Source: Tigriopus japonicus (lineage: Eukaryota; Arthropoda; Copepoda; Harpacticoida; Harpacticidae). From it: a stretch of 64,000 bases of DNA. This document shows positions 45,839-57,400 of the stretch, piece after piece. The translations under genes and the position numbers were made by a program. How positions within the stretch are numbered: position 1 is the stretch's first letter; each line of letters opens with the position of its first letter. The notes beneath the pieces were generated by a model. It did no database searches and was not told where the DNA came from. It saw only the letters and a list, made by a program, of their open reading frames with translations. The DNA is taken from NCBI GenBank assembly GCA_010645155.1, contig JAAGOF010000244.1:160121-224120 (forward strand). Reading direction: 5' to 3'.

Positions 45839-46735
45839 CAGCATGGGAGATAAATATGGGAACCCAGTAATTTTTTAATGAAACAGCTATGGTGGAATGA
45901 AAATCTTTGATTTTTTCACACGGACTCTGATATCAATTAATACAACTCTTTCATTACAACCACATTCAAAATGGCTGCCTTTGCTGAAAGTTATTCGGCC
46001 AAGTCCGTCCTTGACTTGGCCATTGCAGGCACGGGAGACTTCAGACTCAAATTCCTGGACTCCTGAATTCCTGGCTAACTCCAGGCAGGGATACCTGAAT
46101 GGGCCTACTCAGTACGATCTATGTTTGAGACCAGGGTATTCAAAAAGTCCATTGGGTTGTGGTTGGGGCTACTTGAAGTCCATGTTGCCTTGGCCCAGTT
46201 TGCTGGGAAAACTTCAAGACATGCTTGATTGAGGTCATTGCCACTGAATTTAACGATTGGGAAGCTGGATGAAAAAAATTTGCTTTACACATGGAATTTG
46301 TGGCCAATCAGGAGGCTTTTTCCATCCACTTTAAAATGAATAAATTCAGTGGTCCCCCTCAATGAAACCTGTCCTGAAGTTTTAGCTGCATTCTGAGACA
46401 AGGCTGTGTGAGCTTCAAGCATCCCCGACCTTAACCCAATGGAGTTCTCTGTGCAATCCATGTTTGAGACCAGGGTATTCAAAAAGGCCCATTTAAGTTT
46501 TTCTGCCTGGAAGTCAGATTTGATCCAGGACTTTGAGACGCGTGCCTGCAATGGCCAAGGCAAGGACGGACTTGGTCAAATAACTTTCAGCAAAGGCAGC
46601 CATTTTGAATGTGATTGTAATGAAAGAGTTGTATTAATTGATGACACAGTCCGTGTGAAAAAATCAAAGATTTTCATTCTACCATGGTTGTTTGATTCAA
46701 AAATTACTGGGTTCCCATATATATCTCCCATGGTG
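45839..46735. mobile_element. Palindromic Tc1/mariner-like element, 897 bp, with transposase C-terminal remnants
   Basis: Flanked by TA on both sides (45837-45838, 46736-46737), as for Tc1/mariner. The left end is CAGCATGGGAGATAAATATG and the reverse complement of the right end is CACCATGGGAGATATATATG. The inverted similarity continues inward for more than 400 bp, so the two halves are mirror copies of one transposon 3' end. On the plus strand the right half encodes PDLNPMEFSVQSMFETRVF (46425-46485) and about 25 following residues, the C-terminal DDE region of a Tc1/mariner transposase. The left half carries a more decayed copy on the minus strand (SPNHNPMDF). There is no DNA-binding domain or first catalytic Asp, so it is non-autonomous. 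Confidence 0.8.
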
Positions 46736-46896
46736 TATAGCACTAGTTTCAATTAGTCGCTGATGCTGCTTTGTCACTCCAAATTTCCATTACCATCAAG
46801 TTTCCTTCATTGGCATTCTCGCAAAAGTACCATCTATGACTGTCACACAGCATTGCTAAACAGTAATATAAATTCTCAAGAAGGGTTAGTCATCAG

Positions 46897-48069
46897 TAGG
46901 GCCGGATTTGAACTTGAAAAATTGAGCAATTAATTTTTCAATTTTTCGGCAAATCAAGTTTTTTTGGCTTTTGGGGAAAACGTTCAATTTTTTTTCGCAC
47001 TTTCATGTAAAAAAGAGACTTATTTCTCAGATTTTGGCGGAAAAATTGGCAAAATTCAATTATTTTGGGCAAAAATTGGCAAAATTCAATTCTTCGGGCA
47101 AAATTTGTCAAATTCCAATTATTTTAGGCGCATTGAAAGGTTTTCAATTTCTTCAAGAAATCAAAACTCAATTCTTTCCACCTATTTACTTATTAACTTG
47201 AAATTCTATTTCCATGATGTGACCTGGATTTTGTGGCTGTTTTTTTTTGCTAAGCAAACTATATTTCTTTTTACAAAAGTGGTTTGTCACTTGCTCTGGC
47301 ATTGCACAATCTAGTGTCAAATGTAACAGGTTAGAGATTTAACTTATATCTATGCTTTTACAGCTTTGGACTAAAAAAATGCAAAGGTTAAGCAAAAAAG
47401 TGAATCTTTTGAAAACGTTTCATATGTCATAGACCACTCTCGACAACCCTTTTTGGCAACTTGAGATAAACTGATTATTCTAATATAGCTAGGCAGACCA
47501 TTAGGCAAAATGAATAATGATTTTTCTTCAAACAAGGCTAGAACAGAAAAAAGTGCACAAAGAAATGTTTTCAAAACAGATTAAAAACAAGTTCTTCCTG
47601 TATTTGAAAAAAAAACTGAAAAAGTTTCTTCAGACGTCTTCAGACCTAACCTCTGCCCATTCCTCCAACACTATGTCTCTTGAAAAAGTAACCTCTCAAC
47701 AGTGTGAACTTTTCTGTGCTGGCCAGAGGGTTTGATGTATCGTGAGCGTCGCATACTCTAGAACCTTTTGTTTATTTACTATATAAATAAAACGGATTAT
47801 GCTACTTGGTTAAAACCCAATTTGAAATTTAGGATTGGTTTATTCAAGCTCCATTTTTGCTTCATTTTTTTTTTTTTTGCTACTTTTCAACTTTTTATTG
47901 CCATTTTCATGTCAACGAGCTCATATTGTTTTCGTTTTATAAGATTGAAGTCAATTATTTTACAGTTTTGATCTAGTATTTTATGATTTTGATCAATTAT
48001 TTTCCGATTTTGATCAATTTAAAAATCAATTTTTTAGCCCGAAAAAATCAAGTTCAAATCCGGGCCCTA
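46897..48069. mobile_element. hAT-type non-autonomous element, 1173 bp, exact 8 bp target duplication
   Basis: GTCATCAG flanks both ends exactly (46889-46896 and 48070-48077). The left terminus is TAGGGCCGGATTTGAACTTG. The right terminus reverse-complemented is TAGGGCCCGGATTTGAACTTG, a near-perfect inverted repeat. The left interior has GGCAAAATTCAATT repeats (47045-47130) and the right interior has TTTTGATCAATTATTTTCCG-like repeats (47960-48015). No transposase frame is present. The perfect duplication suggests a fairly recent insertion. Confidence 0.88.
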
Positions 48070-48264
48070 GTCATCAGAGTTTCTAAATGTACGTAATGTG
48101 ACTTTATTCTGATTTTTCGAACATTTCAATGATTGGAACTGTTTACATTTGCATAAACAATTGAACTTTAAACAAATATTTGTGGTTTTAATGCTGTTTG
48201 ACATGCAGCATCCTCAACTATACGTTGTCAGACCAACAAAATCTGGTCACCCTGGCACAAAACT

Positions 48265-48733
48265 TTGTCTAATCCAAGAAGCACGGAAATCATGGAGTGG
48301 GAGGCTAAAAATAAGAATTATGATTTCCAGTAGATACAAACCATTTGCGTTCTTCTGCAAGTGAGACCTGGCTTTCATTGAGAAGAGCACGTATTTTAAA
48401 TTTCAGCCCAATCGAATGCCGGAGTGAAAAGTTATGCCTTCTCAAACTTATGTACTGAAGAGAGCATAGAATGAATGAACTGGAACTTTTGTGTTAAAAC
48501 GATTATCACAAAAGGGCTAGTTCATTCATTCTCGGTAGGATTTGCACTGAACTTTGAGTGAGCATAACTTTTGTCTCCGACGTTCGATTGAGCTGAAAAT
48601 TGAAATACGTATTCTTGTCATCATATGCAAGGTCTCATTTGCAGAAGAACGTAATTGAATTGTTCTTACTGGAAATCATAATTTTCATTGCTAGCCTCCC
48701 ACTCCATGATTCAAGTGCTTCTTGTCTAATCAC
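48265..48733. mobile_element. Foldback element, about 470 bp, arms of about 230 bp
   Basis: The left arm (about 48265-48497) and right arm (about 48510-48733) are reverse complements over most of their length. Shared blocks are TCTAATCCAAGAAGCAC/GTGCTTCTTGTCTAAT, CATGGAGTGGGAGGCTA, AATTATGATTTCCAGTA, CGTTCTTCTGCAA and AAAAGTTATGC. The spacer is short. There is no coding capacity. Related fragments lie at 34955-35235 and about 62570-62790. Confidence 0.8.
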
Positions 48734-51700
48734 AATTACGGTCCCGTAGAAGACAGTGTAATCACTAATCAGAGAACACCTCTACATCCAGATCCAGACC
48801 TTTGCGCATCTTTTTAATTAAGCCTTTAGTTTTACTCAACCAGGCGCAAAAGAGAGGCAGAAGGTTCGTCAAATTTTCACAAAAACGCCCTCTGTTCTTA
48901 CCTTTCCGGTGGATTATCTTTATATGTTCACGACAGTCTTCTCTGCTATTTGGAAGTGAAATGTTTGATTATTAGGAAATATATGCAAGCTGAAACTTTT
49001 CACTATTATTTATTATAATTGATCCTCTTATTCCTTTACACCTCTTCAATATCAGTTTTTTGGTTAGTTGTCAAACATGTCAATAAATTGTTAAAGACCG
49101 ACTTAATTTAGTTTTACCAAAATTTGCTTCCCCACTATTGAATCCGAAAGCAATTGACTTCAAAATCATACGCATGCACAATTCAATACAAAATCATATT
49201 GCTTATGGGATATACGTGTATGAAAACCTTCCATTAGTCGAAAAATGATTATTATTTGATGTATCAAGATATTTTGCGGCAAAACGTCTCCAAACGCTAC
49301 AAACATGTTTACTTTCAGTCTCAGTGATCACATTTGAAACGGGAATCACAATTTGTAAACGTAATTGCTATCAATTCGAGCAGAGTCACACAAGAAAATC
49401 TCGTTTGTCAATCGCTTGTCATTGCTTTTACTCGAAGTTGCATGTGATGTGACACATCTTATTGAATCTTGTGCAAATGTTGTTGAATGCATACCACATG
49501 TGATGGATAAGTGGACTCCAATATTGATTCAATCAATAGAGAAAATCCTATTTGGAAATATAGCTCGAGGATAAGGATCTCGTTGTGACTCAACGAATGT
49601 GCAATTGGGGAAAAAGTTAAAGCCTCTTCTGTCTGTAAGGGCGTCTTTAGTGTCCCCGTCGTTTGATTCAACTCTCTTAGACCCAAGCACCTGCCAAATT
49701 TAGGTTATATATTTAGTAACTGTCATCAATTGTGGAGCGGCAATATCCCCACAGAGCGGACAGCTTATACCAGATCGTAACTGCGAAGCTGCATTCTCAC
49801 TACAGAAAAATATAAATATAAAACTACCTATCATTTAGTACGAGCGGTATTAAAATTGTAGCTAGATTCTTGTAACTCGTTGGCAAGTGCAATTTTTAGT
49901 TTTAAGTTTTATTACGAAATCAAGATTTATTTCCTATGAACATATGTTATTTTACATGTTTTGTTGATAGCCAATCATGTTCAAACTTAGTATTTGATTA
50001 GACAAGGTATGTTGGGCGACCCCTGCACGTTTTGAAAATCGATGCCAAGAGCAAAAAGCACGTCAAAATCCAATATTTTATAGAATAAGACGTTGCTCTA
50101 CCACACTTAAACATTTGGTGAATATTTGTGAAGAAAAAGTGGTAGGTTTCGAAGAGAAACGTCTTGGTTTGATGACCTGATTTTTGACATGTTGCTCGCT
50201 TTTGCGCTCATGCACTAACTCTTTGTTACTTGCCTAATTTATGTCAAAAATAACTGCACTTTTCATTTTTGTTCTGTGGTTCATGGGATGTATTTAATTG
50301 AATAGAGGACATTTCAACAAGTAGTGTTGTAGTGATAAAGTTGCTGTTTTTTAGTCGCAAAGTTGTGATACTTTTTTGGGAAAAGTTGCACTTATTTAGA
50401 TAAAAGTTGTCAAAAAAGTTGCTATTTTCTGGCCGAAAAATGTCATGTTGTTACATAAAAAAATCTCAAATGAAGACTCAAATTAAACTCAAATCTCAGC
50501 AAAAGCTTATAATGCTGGTTTGTCTCTTTTTAACCTTGACTTCTTTTCGAACACAGTTTTGCTTTCCACCAATTTTAGTAGAGTTGAAAAAACTATTGAT
50601 TTTTTGAAAAAGTCGGTTGTAAATCTGCCCGTAAATTATAAAATTTGCACATTTTCCCATTAGATTGAAGTGATCGACTTACAAAAACGTCAAAATTTGC
50701 AATTTTTGGTGCATTTTGCAACTTTGCAGGAGCCATTTTGATAACATAATTTGCAAATAGATAGGTTCACAATAAAGAGACACAAAACATCACAGTTGTA
50801 AAAAATTGGTCACACAAGATGTTCTAATAATGGTGATGGTCACCTAAACCAAATGACTTAACACTCCCTTATTTGACAGTTATGAAAGACAAAATAGTCA
50901 TTCAAAACACACAAACAAGATTACAAGTACATTCAAGGCTCCACAACAAAGCTTCACTAACAACATCAATCTCAATTTGAGTGAAGACAACCATGAGAGA
51001 TAAGTGCCCAGCAGTGCTAATTTAATGCGTACTGTAGAACTCTTTTTTTTGGTAATTTTTGATTGATCATGCATAGACCACTGAATCCCTAGACTGCACT
51101 GCCGCCGTCAATCATCAGATTCTCTTACATCAGTAAGGAAGAAACAGATTGTGGTGGGAGAACGCAACCCTTGAAGGAAAGTGGTTTTAAGTCCCTTTGA
51201 GGATGGGTTTTACGTTCTGCACCCATGCCACAACACTGGGTACCCTCTGGAAGTGTGGAAGTTGACTCCTGATCCCTAAATTTTAATGTTTTGTCCTGGA
51301 AACTTGCAAATACAACCTCTCTTTAGAAAGCAAAGTGAAAGGAGGCTGATTGTTGGGGAGGATGAAAGTCCAATAAAAGAAGAATGATTGAACCCATAAG
51401 ACATGCTTTCCTCATGTAAGAGCCTTTGGGTATATTTAGTGAAACTAATTGCTGAATTACAAATTTAGAGCCACAGCCAGAGAATTAGCAACAACTTCAA
51501 ACTGATCCAAGTGATTTTATGTCTGTCCCTGCAGAGTTGTCAACCATACCTCCAGACCCTCATAAACAAAGGCTTCAAGAAGGCTACATCATCTTGCATC
51601 TCATTACATGGCATCTAAGCAAGGCCATGTTAATGATTTTACAAAAGGAGTTAAGGAATGCTTTTCTTGTGATTAAAAGGCCACTCTCTCGCCTTGTGAA

Positions 51701-54497
51701 GTAATGTTATTCAAGTGTTTGATTAAATCTGAGTTTAGCAACAAGTGGAATACTGTGCTGGATAACAAAAGTGCACAAAGATTGAATAAGCAATCATTTG
51801 ACGCCCAGGCCCAATTGATGTCTCTCAAAGAAGTGAAACTGTGTCGTTTGATTGTGTTTTATCAAATATATTCAAATTCATGATGCACTGACTTTCTTTG
51901 TTATAATGATTGGCCATATTTTGTTGAAGGCAAAATGCTCTCTATAACTGGCACTGTTAAACGGCATTCTTCTCATTGTAGAATGACATAATTTTTCTTC
52001 TCTGTAGGTTATTTTCAGCGCTTTATAGTCCTCTTTTGTCGTCCGATTGTCCCGCCTACACTAAGTTTCTCACTACACCAAGACATTTCTCGAAGGACCA
52101 TGCTCAATTTGAACAAATAATCCTTTTCAATCTCCCAAAATTTCACAAAATCTGTTCTGAGAAACCAACATCCCATTTCTATAAGTCAAAAGCCATAAGT
52201 TAAATAATAGTTAGTCTTAAGTAATTAAATATATTATTTTGACCTCTTTTGACAAAATGTACAAAACTGAACATATTTTATTTTGTAGAAAAAATGAAAA
52301 CCATTTGCTAGGGAATTTGAGTTTTCATATACCCTGGGCGTTTTTCCACATTTTGTGGCAAAAATGGACCAATTAAGCTCCAATTGTTAAACAGCTGGCT
52401 GATGAGCATATTTTCTATTAATTTCAATTCAATACAGCTTTTGTGTAACTCTAAAAATATCAACCATTAACTAGGTTTTTTTAAATGGTTTGTTTACAGG
52501 GTTTTTATAACTCTTAATTTAGAGCTGACCGAGAACAAAGTGGAAAATTAAAGTTATTCTACTTGGGTTTTTGGGCCAGAAACATTTACCAGTAATTTTA
52601 TGACAAACGGAACAAGTAAATCATTTGTAGCTCGTGATGAATACCATAAATGAACCGGTGCTACCACTTTTTAGCGTGCGTCGTTTTAGACCGTGAACTC
52701 TCGTCGGCGAAATTTTAGAAAAGCGACCTTTTAGCACATGTTTTTCTTAGAGTGCGAACTTTTAGCGCCAATGCTAGACATCGGGTAACTTATAGTTCCA
52801 AAAAGTTATCATATAAAGATACTCGTCGCAGCACAAATTTCTTGTTGCACGATTTGTTTTGCTAAATGAAATGTCCATTCTGAAACGCTATCACGTTATT
52901 AAATGACAAACTACCTCCCACTCTTGAATGGACTACAGTATTTTGTCTTAATGCACTGTCCCTAAATTAATTCAATTGTACATTGCCACCCTCCAGAAAT
53001 TTAGCTGAAATTTGAAACGAGGGCAGCATAAAGAGAATAAGAGCTCATTAATTTGAAAGTTACTGTCTACCACGTCTTCTTGACGTTTGTATATGTTTGT
53101 GATATTTTTCTGTCAAACTTCCGAAGACTTAATTTAGTTAGCTGTCCTGTTTCTAAACAATCACCCGGTGTAAGCTATCAACAATTTGTCAAACAATCAT
53201 TCTGTGGAGGCCATGTATGGTTCAGAAAGTTTTAGGTTCCTTGTTAAAATGTTATTGACACGCAATTCATCTTTATTTCTCAATTTAGATTTATTTCATT
53301 GACTAACATTAGCTAGAATTCTTTAGTCATTTGCCCAAATTTAGGCAACGAGTCCCAAAAGGCCAAAGACAGATTCATCGTGATGACTTTGTTTACTTAC
53401 CTGCCGAAATGATTAAGGGAATTAAAAGATATTGAAGGTGCTAATCTCCAAGCACAGAGTTTGGACTGCACTTCTTTTTTTATTCCACAAGTCTTACGAG
53501 GTCTTTAAACAACCTCTGAAAAGTGCTTATTCAAAGACTAAAAAATTCCTTGTAAAGACATGTCAAGTGTCATTGTTCCTAAAGTAACAAGTAATAAACA
53601 CTAGTAACTTATTTTTCGAGCAGCAAACTTAACCTTTCTTCTAAACAAGGTATAGTTGACACAGCGGGAAGTATCCAAAGGTGAGTATTCTTTTTCGAGT
53701 TGTTGATTTTTTAACTATAATTTTACAATAAAAACCTCGACAATTTCAAAGCCGCGCAATTTCTGCAAAAAAAACTTGCATTATTTTCAAGACGTTTCCT
53801 ACAAGAGCCTATTTCTTCATGTATGAAAAGCTAAATGCCAAGGTAATGTCAGTCACCAACAAACTATTCCTTTATTGAAAATTAAAATTGAATACTAAAT
53901 GCTTTGACTACTTATCTTCCCTCCGAATATTTCCGCTGTTTCAGCAGGGATTGTACAGTGAAAAAACACTCTTAAAAATTCCATTAGAAAGATAAAAGTG
54001 CTACAGTGACCATCCTTGGCTGGAATTTTAAGTGTTGTACCGTTGAATCCAACCTCAGCATTCATTTTGTTAACATGCTAGTACATATTATGGTGGAGAG
54101 CAGAGGTGACTCTCGGATTGCAGTTTCGAAGAGGTCTTGAACGTACTGTATCTACACACATAGAACTTGTTGGTCCATTCAGCCTGCTTCCATAAATCTA
54201 CCTAGTGTGTAAGAGGCAGAAGAAGGCCTCAGCGTCGATCTCAGTCAGTTGTGACTTGGTAGATCAGCCCAATTCACCTTGCTGCAGATCAGGTAACAAC
54301 GTCAGTGTTATCATGAGTAAGTTTCAATTCATCGAGTATGAAAGATACTTTATGATAAGCAGCTGAATAGTGTTCTCTTGGATATGAATCCAGTAACCAA
54401 TGGACAGTAATCAAACTTAAAGTGTTCGATCCATGACGGGACCTGGCTAAGGTGTGTCAAGAAGAACGACAACTTCTTACAGTGGTTGAAATTAGAA
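48734..54497. other. Intergenic, no gene seen
   Basis: A 5.8 kb AT-rich desert. Frames are all under 70 codons and show no family features. A patch at 52670-52760 repeats TTTTAGCG-like motifs, with CpGs unusual for the region. The 200 bp before 54498 probably hold the fucosyltransferase promoter or 5' UTR, but no TATA box could be assigned. Confidence 0.5.
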
Positions 54498-57400
54498 ATG
54501 GTGTTTTCAGACTACAAACGGACTTTGGGTGTAATAGTTGCCAGTACATGGATGTTCTTGTTCTTTTATTCCAAAAATGATACTCTTGATCAACAAATCT
54601 CCATGCAGCATCGACCATATCTACCCAGGCCAAAACCAGCAGCTCTGGATTCAATCCAAATACCAGAAGTGATATCGGAACTGGATACGGGACAAAACCA
54701 ATCTGTGGTTACAGTCAGCCCAACAAACGAGCCTTTTACTGATAATGCAACAGAACCAAAGAAAATTTTATTTTTCACATCTTTTTTTGACCAATCAACA
54801 TGGGGCTTTGGTGCAGGAGGCCCTGAGTTGTTCAAGAGGAAAGGTTGTCATGTGAGCAATTGCGTCATTACTGATAACAAGACGCAATTTGGATCTATGG
54901 CCGATTTCGACGCCATTCTATTCCACATGCGAAATTTGAATTCGAAAACTGGAATTCCCAATCAAAAGAAGAGAAAACCGAATCAATCTTATGTCATGAT
55001 GATTTTGGAGAGCCCGATGCATGATTCTATCAACTACGAAGGTTTTGCAGGTGAGCAGTTTCCCCAGACTTTGAGTTGGTTCCCAAGTTCTGTTAAGAAG
55101 TGTATTTTGAGGAGTCTGTACTTTAATATCGCAAAGTTTTTTAAAGTGAGAAAGAGAACTTCTTCCGAAAAAAGATTTTCAAAAGGTCAAAAAGTACCTG
55201 AAGTGCAAAAATGCAATGAACTGAAATCGCTTAAGCGATTAAAGTGTACCCAATGTGCTGTGACAATGCTCAAGAACGATCTTTGTACTCTCTAGTCTAA
55301 GCAAACAATATTCCATTTTCATTATCGTGATCTTACAATAATTTGCCCATAACCGAATGAATAAATGGGAACAAGACTGAAGCAAAACGAATAAGCGTTG
55401 CAGTTGTATGATTTACCAGATAATTTTGGGTGGAACATTCAAATATTTAAGAAAAAGATTGGAGTATATGAGAATCAAGTCAGATTATCGATCAGGCATA
55501 CTGCCGGGTTTCGATTTAAGGGAGTTTTTGGTCAGGTGGGAAAACCCCTTAAATCGAGATTTCTCTGTAATTGAAACGTAAAAAAATAATGCATAGCACT
55601 CTTGTGGCTAATGTCTTTCATGAATTATTACTGGGAGCGGAAAAATAAATTATAACTAAAATCTTAAATTCCTCTTTCCCCGTCTTTGAGCATTTTTGAA
55701 TGTTTCCTGATTTCAAGCGATTTTTTCAATGAACCGAGAAAAATATCAGCGGAGACCTTGCGTTGCCAGACCCATCTTGCGTCGATTTCCAACATGGTTG
55801 CCAGTACATAATCTTTGATGCCACTTTTTGGCCACATGTCAACTCTGTTTCTTCGACGGTTATCAGTTTTTCGAAAAGGCTCATATCTCAAAAATGGGTG
55901 CCATTTAAGCTAAATGATACCACTCAAAAGAAGATAGTCGTCAAGGAAAAGGACTTAAGATTTTGCCAACAACTGCCATCGTATATCTCGCCCTGGCAAC
56001 CATGTTGGAAATCTACGTTAGATGGGTCTGGCGACGCAAGGTCTTTGCTGTTGTTTTTCTCGGTTCATTGTTCTGCACTTTTAGGATCTTCACATTTTTG
56101 CGTGGATATTTGCTCTTTTCAAACTTTTTTAATATCTTCAACATTTTTCGAGTTTTTATGGCTTTAAGGAAAAACTTAGATTTCTTTGCCTTTCAGAAAT
56201 TTCAGCGTTTCCAAATTTGTAATTCAATGGATTGGTTCGGTCGGACGTATTCAGCTGGGGATTCTTGGGGCCAAATAACTAGAGGTTGGTCAGATCTCAG
56301 GCTTCGGTGTTTGCAGCTTTGAATTTTGTTACATTAGGGAAAAGTTCTTTTGTAGTTTCATCCCAGGTTGTAAACAAACTAATTTTTTAATAAAGCTCGG
56401 GAATTTTCAAAAATCTTTTATCAAGTCTGTTGAAGAGCAAGTCTAGTCTGCAACACATTTCTAGCCATTGGCTCAAAGAATCCCTAGCTGAATTCTTCTG
56501 ACCGAACTAATCTATTCTTATTATTTTCTATTTTTCAATAGATTTGTCTGTGCAAAGTGACTGAATTAAAAAAAAAACATTTGTTCCTTCACAAAAATCC
56601 TTTATAATGGGCTGCAGATATTTCAAAAAACGTCGCAAAATCGTGAGTTTTCGCCTATCAAAACAGGTATATTTTTCTCGACTGTTTGGCATTTTCCAAC
56701 CATTTTACTACCTTTTTTGTCGAAAAAGCCAACTAAAAAATTAACTTTTTAGTCGTTTTCACCAACTACATACCTGCTCCCTTCTCCTTCATCAGTCACC
56801 TCATTACCTTCTAACATGCACTGAAGGCACTGTCTGTGGTCTGTGGTCTCAAAATAATCAATTACAATTACTTTCACAAAGTAATTGAATTACATTGAAT
56901 TATATTTCAATAACAATATTTTTTCTAACCCAACTGGAACTTTTCTCTTTTTATGTGCAAATTTTTTAAAGAGCATCTAAAACTTTTGAATTTTGTGTGA
57001 ATGATTTTTATGCTAAATAAAAACTATTGGAAAGGTGGGGAAACCTGTAACATCCTTAATCCTAGATTTTCGTATGTAGGTGAAAATGTAATTGTAATTT
57101 GTAATTGAAAAATGACAATTACATTGGTTAAAATGTTATCAAGTACAAGCATAATTACTTTGAGCTCTAATGTAATAGATTCCAATTACTTGGAAATGTT
57201 ATTGCAATTACATTATTGTAGTTTCAACTAAAATTATATCACAGATCTGATTATACATTGCTTGGTATATTTCTGTCAAATTTTCAGTCATTCTTGGGCA
57301 AGAAAACAAAGTGAAAGAAGAGAGCTAAGATTTCTAAAAGAATTGTATCAATTGTGTTCTCCTGTAAATATGGCGCTACAGAACTCGATTGCTTTGTTCT

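Noticed and set aside
46439..46756. A 105-codon host gene
   Set aside because: The frame begins inside PDLNPM, a Tc1/mariner transposase motif, and continues into the terminal repeat.
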